Positions 19,217 through 29,027 of a DNA stretch of 64,000 bases are shown here, one piece after another. Position numbers and translations under genes: made by a program. Source of the stretch: Nematocida ironsii (lineage: Eukaryota > Microsporidia). The stretch is from positions 1 to 64,000 of the forward strand of contig LTDK01000135.1 of assembly GCA_001642415.1 (NCBI GenBank), given 5' to 3'. The notes under the pieces are model-generated. The model was not told the DNA's origin, made no database searches, and was given only the letters and a program-made list of their open reading frames with translations. Positions within the stretch are counted from its first letter, which is position 1. Every line of letters begins with the position of its first letter.

Positions 19217-21127
19217 TTAATAACTGCCAAATAGAAGAGCTCGTCTTGCAAACTGTGTGGCAACAGCCATAATTAGTGTACATTTATAGGCCAACATTGA
19301 AGTTGCAGAGGATAAAAATGAAGATGCACTGCTGTAAGATACATCATCGCTAGTGGGTATACACTCCATGGTGTCAGTGTCAATAGTAGTGGTATCATCT
19401 GTGCTAGTTTCAGTAGTTGTTGGTATTCTTGTAGAACTTACTTCTAGTGAAATCTTCTCTGTTGCAGGTGTTGGCTGTGTTGTAGTTGTTGGTGCTTTTG
19501 TAGAACTTACTTCTAGTGAAATCCTCTCCATTGCATGTGCTGGTAGTATTGGCATAGTTAGCGAATGTGCAGCTAATTTCTTGATTAAATTATTTTTATA
19601 TTCCTGACTAGATTGATTTCTTTCTTTTTCTGTTATATTTATGTATTTTTTGATTAAATTTGCAGTATCCCAGGATCCTTTGGCGCTTTGTATTAGTGTG
19701 TTTTTAATATTGTGAGGTGTAATATTTAATGATTTGTATTCATTCAGCTCTTTTTCGGATATGGATGGATCCATGCTTGTCCGATATAATAACGCTAGAG
19801 AGTGCTTTGTTAAATAGTTTGCCGCCTCATTAATTACTAAGAGATGGTTAACATCAAAGTTTAGCTCATCAACTCTTTGGATTTTTTCTTTTGTATCTGC
19901 AATAAAAGCTTTTATGCGCTCAAAGTAATCGTCATGGTCTGTAATGTATCCATCTTTATATTTTTTTACGTAGGTTTTTACATTTCTCAGATACTTGCCT
20001 TTGTATTTTATCATTTCCTCTATTAAGTTAATTAAATCTTCTATTTGTATTATAAATCCGGTATTTGTTAATCTCCATCCAATCACTTGCTGTATTATAT
20101 TTACTGTATCTGAAGAAAGACTATTTACTGGGGTATCGCCATCTATCACTTCTTTGTTATTATTATTTGGTTTGAACCCTTCCATGATATTTTTAAATTT
20201 TTTTTGTGCCTTTAAAGTCTGTGATATCTGCACGAAATTCATTCCAATGAACTCACCTATTTCTTTTCTATCTTGATGCACAGCTTTTATAAAATCCTTC
20301 ATCCCCTCTTCTGTATCCAGTGTCCACCTACTATTTATATACTCATCATTGGTTTTGTATGAAAGCATTTCTTTAAACTCAAGCTTTCTATATATATCAG
20401 GAGACTGTGTAAATGCTAAAAAGCATTTGGCCATAGTAGTTGGATCTATTTCTGTATCTCTGGACAGTGCATTTCTTATTTTTTCATCGGTCTTGGAAGG
20501 AGAGGATAATTTAATTATTTTCTCTAGGTCCTCTATGACTGGTTCATAATACCTTCCAATGTTTGGGCTAAGTATGGGGAAGTCTGATAACTTGTGGTTT
20601 TCTTCCTTAGATCGGCCAAATACATACTCAGAAAGTTCTTTCTTGTTAAGTACTTGGTAAATATTTTTATACGCCCGATTTGATTCTGCTCTCCACTGTG
20701 GCAAATCTATATAAATTTCACTGTCTGTTTGAATTTTGTATTCTTCAATATATCTATTAATTAAATTACCAAAACTGGTGTGGTTTAATGATAATAGATT
20801 CACATTATATTGAAAATCATCCCAATCATCTTCAATATCTCTCTCAGCAGTATCTGCATTGCCTGATATTTGTTCAGTGCTTTCTCCATATATTTTATTT
20901 GCTTTAATTAACATATTCTCTACATATCTGATATTTTCCTCTTGCTCAGCTATATCTTGTGCCATACTTAACACTGATGTAGTTCTAGTGTTGCCCAATA
21001 GTTGGGGTGTACTGCTCATGCCATTATTTATAGCGGGTGCAATAGCATTTATTGGAGATGCATATGCCATACTGGCTTTTGTTACAATTACTGTTGCTAT
21101 AGTTATTTTCTTTATATTTCTTCTCAT
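19217..21127 (-). CDS. secreted or membrane-anchored orphan, helix-rich (636 aa)
   Basis: Unrecognised. The N-terminus (MRRNIKKITIATVIVTKASMAYAS) reads as a cleavable signal peptide. The bulk is helical and charged with few Cys. Near residues 545-590 a Thr-rich stalk contains two copies of a 23-residue unit built around ISLEVSST. The C-terminus ends in a hydrophobic stretch (about 605-630) that could be a membrane anchor. Signal peptide, helical ectodomain, Thr-rich stalk and terminal anchor together suggest a spore-surface or host-exposed protein; this is inference. Start is the ATG at 21127. Confidence 0.75.
   Translation of the reverse strand: MRRNIKKITIATVIVTKASMAYASPINAIAPAINNGMSSTPQLLGNTRTTSVLSMAQDIAEQEENIRYVENMLIKANKIYGESTEQISGNADTAERDIEDDWDDFQYNVNLLSLNHTSFGNLINRYIEEYKIQTDSEIYIDLPQWRAESNRAYKNIYQVLNKKELSEYVFGRSKEENHKLSDFPILSPNIGRYYEPVIEDLEKIIKLSSPSKTDEKIRNALSRDTEIDPTTMAKCFLAFTQSPDIYRKLEFKEMLSYKTNDEYINSRWTLDTEEGMKDFIKAVHQDRKEIGEFIGMNFVQISQTLKAQKKFKNIMEGFKPNNNNKEVIDGDTPVNSLSSDTVNIIQQVIGWRLTNTGFIIQIEDLINLIEEMIKYKGKYLRNVKTYVKKYKDGYITDHDDYFERIKAFIADTKEKIQRVDELNFDVNHLLVINEAANYLTKHSLALLYRTSMDPSISEKELNEYKSLNITPHNIKNTLIQSAKGSWDTANLIKKYINITEKERNQSSQEYKNNLIKKLAAHSLTMPILPAHAMERISLEVSSTKAPTTTTQPTPATEKISLEVSSTRIPTTTETSTDDTTTIDTDTMECIPTSDDVSYSSASSFLSSATSMLAYKCTLIMAVATQFARRALLFGSY
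19431..19535 (-). repeat. two-copy 69-bp direct repeat in the secreted orphan gene
   Basis: GTAGAACTTACTTCTAGTGA begins at 19431 and again at 19500, a 69 bp (23 codon) period, with near-identical flanks on either side. It encodes the duplicated (E/K)-ISLEVSST unit in the Thr-rich stalk. Confidence 0.85.
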
Positions 21128-22611
21128 ATTACTCTCGCCTTCCAGTCTATTTATACTTATGTTTTAACGCATCAGTGATTCATAATATGATGTAATCTTT
21201 TTCTAATCATTTCAGATAAAGAATTTTATTGTAATGATTCTTCAAAATTATTCTTAAAATAAAGCCAGAAAATGTGTAATACATGCATAAACCAGCAATG
21301 TTCTAAAAATAGAAAATGCGTTAAGTATTAGAACTGTTCTTTTCCTGCTTTAAATTATTGCTAATTTGAGCTAATACAATGCATTGTGTAATATTACACT
21401 TCTAAATAATTTGATTAATTAAATTTTCCAAATATCATAGAAAATTCTGGAGTGTCTCCCATCAGAATAAAAGCACTCTTCTTCTAAAATAGATTTGAAT
21501 AAATTCTTTAAGAATTAAAATAATATAAAAAGTGAATTTAAATGAAAACCTGTGTAATATTCAACATAATACATGAACAAAATAATAAAATACATAGAAG
21601 AACTTATGAATAACCATAGAGCACAGATTTAAGAATATTTATAGACATAAATTTAAAAATAATTTGCTTAATACTATTTATACTATTTAGCCTATTTAAT
21701 GTATTATATGTTTAGAATTATTAATTTGTTAAATATATGCATTTATTTCCTATATGTTTTCTGTATATGCTATTTAAATACCAATCTTACTATAATATAG
21801 AAAGTATTATAATTATTGTACTATAAATAAAAATAAATTAATTGAGTATTTTCTATGTATGATATAATATTATTTATGTACTGTGTGCTGTGCTGTTCTA
21901 TGTATTATTTATATTTGGATGTTCTCTTCTTGTAGTAGCCATATGAATAGTTTTTGTACTTTCTTATTATTATTAAACAAAATTTTTGTAAATATATTTT
22001 TAGAAACTCTTCACAGTGTATAATCATTTATATACGGATATATTATTTATAATAATAAGAAAATAACTAAAACATGCATAAACATGCATAAACATCACAA
22101 ATTATACAGCAGGAAACATAGCACACCACACATACAATTTATTACATATAAATACATTATACAGCCCGAAATAACAGCACATATAATATAAAATTACTAA
22201 ATATAAGGCCAAGAAATTATATAAGATACAAATGTATGTACATAAGTATATAAATAAATGTAGAAGGTGTTTAAATGAAATATTGTGAGTTTAGGTTATT
22301 TATAGTTAGTTATATTTTACACAGTATTAGTTATAACACCCAGAAACATTGCTAAAAACACACATAGGGTTATATACCAATAAGATATGACATAAGAAAG
22401 TAATGAATACACACTATATTTTATAAGAGAGCTGTTCATATAAAAACCAAAAATATTCCAAAACAATTAAAAGCTCTGAAGGGGTATTTCATTATTTGTA
22501 TAGTGAGTTGCTCTATTTCATTAAATTTCATCATAGCTAAAGAAAAATATACAGAGTAGGCAGTGGAAGTACAAATAAAATTATTTTTGGAGCTATGCTC
22601 TGAAATACTGC
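21128..22611. other. 1.5 kb AT-rich intergenic region
   Basis: No supported gene. AACATGCATA is repeated in tandem at 22071-22090 (about 2.5 copies to 22095). ACAGCCCGAAATAACA at 22161-22176 is a variant of the dispersed element. The region separates the divergent 636 aa orphan and BDF1-like genes. Confidence 0.5.
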
Positions 22612-23754
22612 ATGCAGGAAAAAAGTGAAAAAAGTGAAAAAATGAAGGAAAAAATGGTGCACGCAGAAGGCAGTGAGAAGGAGAGAGAGCTTTCAGCAGA
22701 TGATTTAGGGCTATGTAAGGAGTTGCTGTTGAAATTGAAGAAAAGTCCGCATGCAGGCCCATTCTTATATCCAGTGGATCCACAGGTGCTAAACATCCCA
22801 GACTACTATGAGAAAATAAAGCAGCCAATGGACTTATCCACGATCTCAAAGAATCTGGAAACAGGAGTATACAAAAGCACAGAGGAGATAAAGGCGGATA
22901 TTGAGCTAATGCTGCAGAACTGCTACACATACAACCAGCCAGACACTGCGGTGTCTAAGATGGGCCAGGCCTTAGAGAAGTATTTTAAGCAATTGCTGCA
23001 GAAGGGAGCACTCGATAAAAAAAGAAAAGCTGAGGAAGAAAGGGGCGAGAGAGAAAAAAAGAGAAAGGTCCGGTCGGTAATGACAGATGAGGAGTACACA
23101 AAGTGCTTAGACGCGCTTAATGAAATAGTGAAAGCAAAGTATCGAAGAATCAACTGGCCATTTTTAGAGCCAGTGGATGAGACACTTGTTCCAAACTACT
23201 ACACTCTAATAACATATCCAATGGATTTGGGAACTATGCGAACAAAGCTAACAACACACCAGTACGCAGGGGTAGATGAGTTTATGAACGATTTTGATGC
23301 AATGATAAGCAACTGCTACTCATTTAATGCAGAGGGAACAGATGTATACGTGTGTGCTACTAAGATAAACACGCAATTTAAGCAAATATTTGAACAGAAA
23401 AAGAAGAAGCCAGAGGACTCAGCAAGTAGAATAGCAGTACTCCGAGGGCTAATTACACAGTATGAAACAGAGCTTAGAAAGCTGGAAGAGAAGGCCGGGA
23501 CAGAAACCATAGAGTATGGATATGAGGAGAAGCTAAAATTAAAACGAAGAATTGAGTCTCTGGCCCCATCAAAATTACGCCCGCTGATTGTTTATATCCA
23601 GGAGAACATTCCCCATGTTATGCTAGATGAAATGGAATCGCTTGAAGTAAATCTAGACGCCTTGGATCAGAAATCTCTCCGGGGGCTCAGCAATATAGTA
23701 AGAGAGGCATATGTAGAAGAACAAAGAGTAGAGAGTGATTCAAGCAGTGAATAA
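22612..23754 (+). CDS. BDF1: BET family double-bromodomain protein (BDF1-like)
   Basis: BET proteins bind acetylated histone H4 and link chromatin to TFIID and elongation factors. The 380 aa protein has bromodomain 1 at about residues 30-130 (PVDPQVLNIPDYYEKI, acetyl-lysine Asn at 108 in CYTYN). A basic nuclear-localisation-like stretch lies at 136-153. Bromodomain 2 is at about 160-262 (PVDETLVPNYYTLI, Asn 239 in CYSFN), and an ET domain at about 312-367 (LRPLIVYIQENIP, LDALDQKSLRGL). The tail is acidic with DSSSE. It is about half the length of yeast Bdf1 with all three domains kept. Start is ATG 22612; the antisense frames over it are shadows. Confidence 0.93.
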   Translation: MQEKSEKSEKMKEKMVHAEGSEKERELSADDLGLCKELLLKLKKSPHAGPFLYPVDPQVLNIPDYYEKIKQPMDLSTISKNLETGVYKSTEEIKADIELMLQNCYTYNQPDTAVSKMGQALEKYFKQLLQKGALDKKRKAEEERGEREKKRKVRSVMTDEEYTKCLDALNEIVKAKYRRINWPFLEPVDETLVPNYYTLITYPMDLGTMRTKLTTHQYAGVDEFMNDFDAMISNCYSFNAEGTDVYVCATKINTQFKQIFEQKKKKPEDSASRIAVLRGLITQYETELRKLEEKAGTETIEYGYEEKLKLKRRIESLAPSKLRPLIVYIQENIPHVMLDEMESLEVNLDALDQKSLRGLSNIVREAYVEEQRVESDSSSE

Positions 23755-24678
23755 GTTAATTAAATGCAAGAAGAATCTTCCTTGGCAGGCTGGTAGAGAG
23801 TAAGCATCTTATTACAGAGTTTGTATTATGCTATTGTGGAGTTGATTGTGGCTTTCTAGATGAATGCTTCTACATAATAGTGTGATGTGTGTACTATTAT
23901 TCTTATCTTTAAGCATGTAGTCTAATAAATTAAGAGGCTAGGCTGTAATATTCGATTTGAACATTACTGCTGATGTATTCAGAAAATAGGCGCTGCTATT
24001 ATAAAGATTAAGTAGAGTGTAGTACATGGTAGTATATATTATATGTAAAATATCCTGAAATGGCATAGAAAAAACAACTCTTCTATCTAATGGCTGAATA
24101 TAACTCAAAATACACCAAACACACCCATTCTGGCATAATAACAAGCTCATAATAATGCTTTACACTATATTTCTCCCGTGCCAAGCTGTCTCATCTAACA
24201 AATAATGTATACTATTTCTAGTTACAAAGCTGGATATATTATAGTTAACTTAGAATAAAGTAATTTAGGTGGTTTTTTTCTAACTATTTGCATAGCTCTA
24301 TCAATTTTTTCCTATATAAATGCAGACTTTATGGTCTCTACTATTTTTCATGCTTTTGTGTTATTTAGGGGCATTAAAATTGCTTTTGAGATGCGTGAGT
24401 ATAAGGAATAACTATCGGAATTTTTGATATTTAGTTTTCCGGCTGTTTTATCTGTGACCTAGCGCATAATATGATAGTTTCTCTGTAGATTTATAGGATA
24501 ATCTTCACATGGCCCTATACTAACAGAAGCAAAGTGTGTTTATTTTATTTTAGGAATAGTTTCTGGTCTATATTTTGAAAAGCAGTCTATAGGCCTGTAT
24601 ATGAAAGAATATTTTCCTGCTCATAGAACATCTAATTAATATATAGTGTATATTAATTATGGTTTTATTTGTTTAGAG
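23755..24678. other. intergenic region, possible tiny ORF only
   Basis: About 0.9 kb without a supported gene. A 70-codon minus-strand frame with an ATG (23938-24150) encodes a hydrophobic, unrecognised peptide and is not called. The glycosyltransferase frame is open upstream from a GTG at 24646, but its signal peptide starts at ATG 24679. Confidence 0.45.
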
Positions 24679-26955
24679 ATGAAAATTAGCAAACATGTGA
24701 TTTTATCATTGCTGTTTATTGGAAGCTGTATAATCCAGCATATTTCTTGTAAAGAAGATATAGTGAACAATAAAACAAAAGTTAAAAAAAAGAATGGGTT
24801 ATCCTCTAGCAAACTTGGGGCCGAGTGCAGAAAAAATCTATTGAATTCATCGCAAGGCATATTTTCGGACTATCAATTTAAGGGAAAGAAGATATTTTTG
24901 ATAAGAGCCACAGCGCTAAATGAAAAGCTGTATAAGGCAATAGAAAGAATGCAGAGAGAAAAGCTGTCTGCACATTTTATAACATACATTAAAAATCCAG
25001 CTAAATTAGTAAGGAATAATAAAAATGATTATATTTGCAGAATAGTTACACTGCGAGGGTTGTGCATGCTTTCAAACACTGTAATTGTTCAAACAACACA
25101 AGATAAAGAGATACTAATAAATCTTGTGGGAGTTCCAGAGAAAAAAATAACTGTGCTTTCTCCTAATGTGAATAAAGCACCAAAACAGAAGAAAACGCTT
25201 TCTCTTCAAAAGAAAAGCTTTAATCTTCCAAATGGGCTGTATGTTCTGTATGCAGGCGCAAATATCCACATTAACGTAGATATATATAAAAACTCCATAC
25301 ATCAGATGTACATTCGGGCAGTTAGTGAGGAGCCAGATGTATATCGTGCAGGGCACTGCAAAAGAGGGCCGTATGACAGAAAAATGCATGAGGTGTATGC
25401 ACGAATATCCTCTAGTGATGTTGCATTAAGCATTACAGACACAAACATATTCAGTGTACACAATAAAAAGCTAGTTGTTAAGGTAGGAGGAATTAAGGCT
25501 GTGGTAGATAGAAGGAGATTTGGTGTGACCTTAGAGGGGCCTAGCTGTGCGATTAAGCCCATAGGCATATCCAAGACAAATTCTGTAAAGTGGAGATTTA
25601 ATAATGATACATTAAACAAATTCAGTATAGATCACCCAGGTCTTACATATAAAAGAAAACACAAAGGATATTTATACAATAGGCCAAGAAGGCATACAGT
25701 AGAGCTTTTTGAGCCAGTGCATGAATCTGGGAACTCTCCATTGAAAAGAGTTTTAATAACCGGATATTGGAGGTCTTCTGGTGTTGGTATGGTGTCAAAT
25801 AGATTTTTGCTAAACTTGGCAGTGTATCAGAGCTTACTTGTTAGAGGAGATGCATACAATCCATGGGAGCTAGCAAAAGAACAAGAAATTAATTATTTCA
25901 TTGCACAGATCTATTTATTAGAAAGTGGGCAGATAACTAAAGCAAAAGCAATTAACCCAGAAGGCACGTTTACCCGCCCTGGGGTAGAAATTCGAAATAG
26001 ATTTCCTCCAGACACATCGTCTGTTAAAAAGGGATACTCTAAAATATATACACACTTCCCATGGGAGTTCAGCCACATTCCACAGCAGTGGATTGATCCC
26101 TTAAAAGACTCAAAGAATACTAAAATTCTTGTGCCTTCAGAGTTCGTGCGAGAAGTGCATAGACGAGGAAATATTCCAACAGAAAACATATATACCATAC
26201 CGCATGGTGTTGCCTACAAAACACAGCTAAATATGCAAAAGATAGAAAGGGGGCAGCGCTCTGTTTCTGTGCAATCACTCTATAAGGTGCCAGAAGACTA
26301 TGCTAGATTTGTAATGATCAGTGGATTTCTTAAAAGAAAGGGGATGGATATAGGAATTAAAGCATACATAAAGGCATTTAAAGGGACAGATAAAGTGGTT
26401 CTTCGCATTCACTGCGCATATGGCGACAGCTCAGTGTCAAACCACTTAAAATCACTCATTCGTACAAATCAGATGCGAAAAGGACCAAAAATCATATATA
26501 CTGAAGGATATACAACTGATAAGAAAATAAGAGGGCTTCTTGCAAATGCACATTATAATCTCGCCCCTTACAGAGGAGAAGGCTTTGGAATGAACATTTT
26601 AGATGGTGCTGCTCTTGGGGCAGTTCCCATTGTCACTAATGCCAAGCCAGCCACAGAGTTTTGCACTCCCAAAGGATCTTTCTTCATTCGCTGTAAAACA
26701 GTCCCAGTTACTGGACTTCCTGTTAAGAGGTTCCGTACATACACTACTATGTTTAACATGCCAATTAAAAAATGTCCAACATGGTATAGCCCAAGTCAGA
26801 AGCACTTAGTTAAACTTCTTAGAAAAGCTGCATCGATTGTAAACACCAATAAGTATGCAAAGATGAAAAAGAATTGCATTATAAATGCATCCAAACAGAC
26901 CTGGTCTTTTGTTCTTGAAGACCTAAAGAACTTGCTTGTCAAAAAGAAAGTATAG
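24679..26955 (+). CDS. secretory-pathway GT-B glycosyltransferase (GT4-like, 758 aa)
   Basis: The N-terminus from ATG 24679 (MKISKHVILSLLFIGSCIIQ) is a signal peptide or anchor, so the enzyme acts in the secretory pathway or outside the cell. Residues about 350-755 form a GT-B fold: ITGYWRSSGVGMVSN, YTHFPWEFSHIPQQW, ILVPSEFVREV, YTIPHGV, then FVMISGFLKRKGMDIGI. EGFGMNILDGAALG follows, the GT4-type nucleotide-sugar loop. The second acidic residue of the E-x7-E motif appears as Asp. The first 330 residues, rich in Lys and Val with several Cys, have no recognised domain. Donor and acceptor are unknown; glycosylation of secreted or spore-wall proteins is a reasonable inference. Confidence 0.8.
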   Translation: MKISKHVILSLLFIGSCIIQHISCKEDIVNNKTKVKKKNGLSSSKLGAECRKNLLNSSQGIFSDYQFKGKKIFLIRATALNEKLYKAIERMQREKLSAHFITYIKNPAKLVRNNKNDYICRIVTLRGLCMLSNTVIVQTTQDKEILINLVGVPEKKITVLSPNVNKAPKQKKTLSLQKKSFNLPNGLYVLYAGANIHINVDIYKNSIHQMYIRAVSEEPDVYRAGHCKRGPYDRKMHEVYARISSSDVALSITDTNIFSVHNKKLVVKVGGIKAVVDRRRFGVTLEGPSCAIKPIGISKTNSVKWRFNNDTLNKFSIDHPGLTYKRKHKGYLYNRPRRHTVELFEPVHESGNSPLKRVLITGYWRSSGVGMVSNRFLLNLAVYQSLLVRGDAYNPWELAKEQEINYFIAQIYLLESGQITKAKAINPEGTFTRPGVEIRNRFPPDTSSVKKGYSKIYTHFPWEFSHIPQQWIDPLKDSKNTKILVPSEFVREVHRRGNIPTENIYTIPHGVAYKTQLNMQKIERGQRSVSVQSLYKVPEDYARFVMISGFLKRKGMDIGIKAYIKAFKGTDKVVLRIHCAYGDSSVSNHLKSLIRTNQMRKGPKIIYTEGYTTDKKIRGLLANAHYNLAPYRGEGFGMNILDGAALGAVPIVTNAKPATEFCTPKGSFFIRCKTVPVTGLPVKRFRTYTTMFNMPIKKCPTWYSPSQKHLVKLLRKAASIVNTNKYAKMKKNCIINASKQTWSFVLEDLKNLLVKKKV

Positions 26956-27571
26956 TGAAATAGAATAAAAGCCTTCATTGTACATAAATGCATGTATGTT
27001 TTGCTGTTTAAAAATTTCTAATGTAATTCAAACCCAGTAGAATTTCCATAAAACATAAATTACTACATACTCTCAAAAATATTTCTGAATCCATATTATA
27101 TAGTATATTATTATATGCTTATTAAATAAAATTTAAATATAGCACATGAATAAACAACAAGAAAACACATAAGACTAGCCAATAAGTCTTAAATATTACA
27201 GAATGCTAATTCTTCTAAACATAGCATTTATATATTAAATAAAAACTAACTAAACTATATAAAATAGAATTTTCAGGTTATATAAAACAATTACCAGTGT
27301 GCTTGTTTAACTCAAGCAATGAATATTCATATTCTTTCTCGCATATAAAATAGATATAACTAAATTATTTCAAGCCAAATTAGGAATTTATTTTCTTTTA
27401 ATAAAGAACTCAGAATAAAATATATCCAAGAAGATTAAATATATGCATCCCTGGCTTAAAGCCCAGAGTATGTAAGTATTTCTGCCAAATAGAAAGCAAA
27501 AACAAAAGTACAGATTTCTGCACTTGCGCATGGTTAAACCAGCATATATTGTTTATATCCTCACAGTATAA
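26956..27571. other. AT-rich convergent intergenic region
   Basis: Both flanking genes end here. AATTTTCAGGTTATA at 27268-27282 is a variant of the dispersed element. No gene or RNA is supported. Confidence 0.5.
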
Positions 27572-27958
27572 CTAAAGTGCTACTGGTGCTTCTTGGCGAG
27601 TAAGGAATGCACCTCGACAATACCAGCTGATTTTTTTCTTTATGTAATCAGCATACATGAACAACCTCTCAAGATATACTCCTATATAGTATCCAATGAT
27701 TGCACAGCACAAAAACAAAAAAGACAGCACTATATTCTCTGGGATATCCTGAATGATTTCAAAGGGCCGATCTTCTTTGTCATCTTCTTCTGATGAGAAC
27801 TCATCAATATGCGCAATTTTGTCGGTATACAGGCCACCAAGCCCTGCACTAGAGCTTAATGCACCATTCTGCGGGGCACATGCAGAGTCATTCACCCAGC
27901 ACAGAGCTACCAGGCACAGGAGCAGAGCAGGCATCAATAAGTGTTTTCTTGATTCCAT
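27572..27958 (-). CDS. small type I membrane protein (128 aa)
   Basis: Unrecognised. A clear signal peptide (about residues 1-27, LLMPALLLCLVALCW) is followed by a short luminal or extracellular part of about 45 residues with an acidic SSEEDDKED cluster. One transmembrane helix (about 76-95, LSFLFLCCAIIGYYIGVYL) and a basic, Cys-containing cytosolic tail complete it. This topology suits a small secretory-pathway or plasma-membrane adaptor. Start is ATG 27958. It is the first of a run of minus-strand genes; the Utp12-domain gene lies 61 bp further along the plus coordinate. Confidence 0.7.
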   Translation of the reverse strand: MESRKHLLMPALLLCLVALCWVNDSACAPQNGALSSSAGLGGLYTDKIAHIDEFSSEEDDKEDRPFEIIQDIPENIVLSFLFLCCAIIGYYIGVYLERLFMYADYIKKKISWYCRGAFLTRQEAPVAL

Positions 27959-28019
27959 AAAAACATAATATAATTCTTAATTATAATCAGGAATATAATA
28001 ATCTAGTTTATTCTCTGCT

Positions 28020-28523
28020 TTACTGCTCTCTACAGACGGGAACATTCTCCTTTTCCTCCACTCTCTCATCAAGTGAATCTCTGATATAGCACATTCTTCC
28101 CTTTAGCTCATACACTTTATTTAGATCTACTTTTTCCTTATTGATTGATATCAATACTCTCTTAAGCGCATTCATGCGTTCGGCATGCTCAGAGACTTCC
28201 CGTTCACCTTCTTTAGAGACTACATCAACTGCAGAGGCTTTAAACGTATTTCTTCTCCAAGAAAGAGTCTGCCTAATAGTTAAAATAACTTCATAACGCA
28301 TCTCTTTGTTTTCGAATAATTCAGTTAGTACCTCTAATAGCAAAATAACGCATCGGTCTGGCAGACCTCTAACCATCTTCTCCTTTGTTTCGTCTTGTAG
28401 CTCTAAAAATGTATATAAGAAGTCTTTGTTTTTACTTATTATAGCCTGCTCTAATGCAGAACTGTGCCCGAGTTGCATGTCTCCCATTCTAAAAAATTTT
28501 TGAGCTTTCGGCTTATGTAGCAT
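28020..28523 (-). CDS. stand-alone Utp12-domain protein (167 aa)
   Basis: The Utp12 domain is the C-terminal helical module of WD40 proteins in the small-subunit processome (Utp12, Utp13, Utp21, Pwp2, WDR43/Utp5 type). Here residues about 22-150 show its pattern: ALEQAIISKNKDFLYTFLE, then MVRGLPDRCVILLLEVLTEL, TIRQTLSWRR, and a final helix ending in LKGRMCYI. No WD40 repeats precede it, so it would be a minimal subunit or one whose beta-propeller has been lost. The charged C-terminal tail is short. The assignment rests on motif spacing only. A role in early ribosome assembly fits the RRS1 gene nearby. Confidence 0.55.
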   Translation of the reverse strand: MLHKPKAQKFFRMGDMQLGHSSALEQAIISKNKDFLYTFLELQDETKEKMVRGLPDRCVILLLEVLTELFENKEMRYEVILTIRQTLSWRRNTFKASAVDVVSKEGEREVSEHAERMNALKRVLISINKEKVDLNKVYELKGRMCYIRDSLDERVEEKENVPVCREQ

Positions 28524-28598
28524 TATTTGTCAAGATTCTTCTAAAACAGCCATATTTTATAAGAGACAAATTACAATGAGCTTTAAATAGAATTGAGC

Positions 28599-29003
28599 TT
28601 ACTCTTCAACCGAGTCATTCTCTGCATATTCATTCTCCTTATTTGCCTCTGTACTTTGCTTTGTTTTTCTCCCTCTTGTCAAGTTTTTATTCCGTATTTT
28701 TCCATGTATTCTGTAGTACAGCCCGCATGCATTGCACACTATTATGTCCCCAATACGTCGCCAAAGACTTGTTTCTTTAGTATGGCAGAATCCACATACT
28801 TTATGCGATTCATCTAAGTTAATCCTTTTTGACTGCATAGTGTCCATATAATGTCGAATAAGAACTTTTTTAATCTCAATGCTTCGGTTTATAGGAGGTG
28901 CAGGAGGTTCATATTTTACTTTCTCGGGCGATTTATATCTCATTTCTATTTTATGCCTTAGCTTGTTCTGATCTACAGTGCCTCTTATCTTTTTCTCATT
29001 CAT
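28599..29003 (-). CDS. GATA-type zinc finger transcription factor (134 aa)
   Basis: A single GATA finger occupies about residues 70-100: C70-GF-C73, SLWRR, then C90-NA-C93 followed by GLYYRIHGKIR. The spacing between the cysteine pairs is 16 residues, one fewer than the usual 17-18 of GATA factors. The same shortening is present in the neighbouring gene. A basic tail (NLTRGRKTKQ) after the finger fits the DNA-contacting extension. The N-terminal half is basic and unstructured. It lies 24 bp downstream of the other GATA gene on the same strand, so the two probably arose by tandem duplication and have diverged. Confidence 0.85.
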   Translation of the reverse strand: MNEKKIRGTVDQNKLRHKIEMRYKSPEKVKYEPPAPPINRSIEIKKVLIRHYMDTMQSKRINLDESHKVCGFCHTKETSLWRRIGDIIVCNACGLYYRIHGKIRNKNLTRGRKTKQSTEANKENEYAENDSVEE

Positions 29004-29027
29004 GAAAGTGAAAATTTAAAAAGGATT

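Noticed and set aside
23938..24150. 70-codon minus-strand frame with ATG
   Set aside because: Hydrophobic, no relatives recognised; cannot be told from chance in AT-rich DNA.
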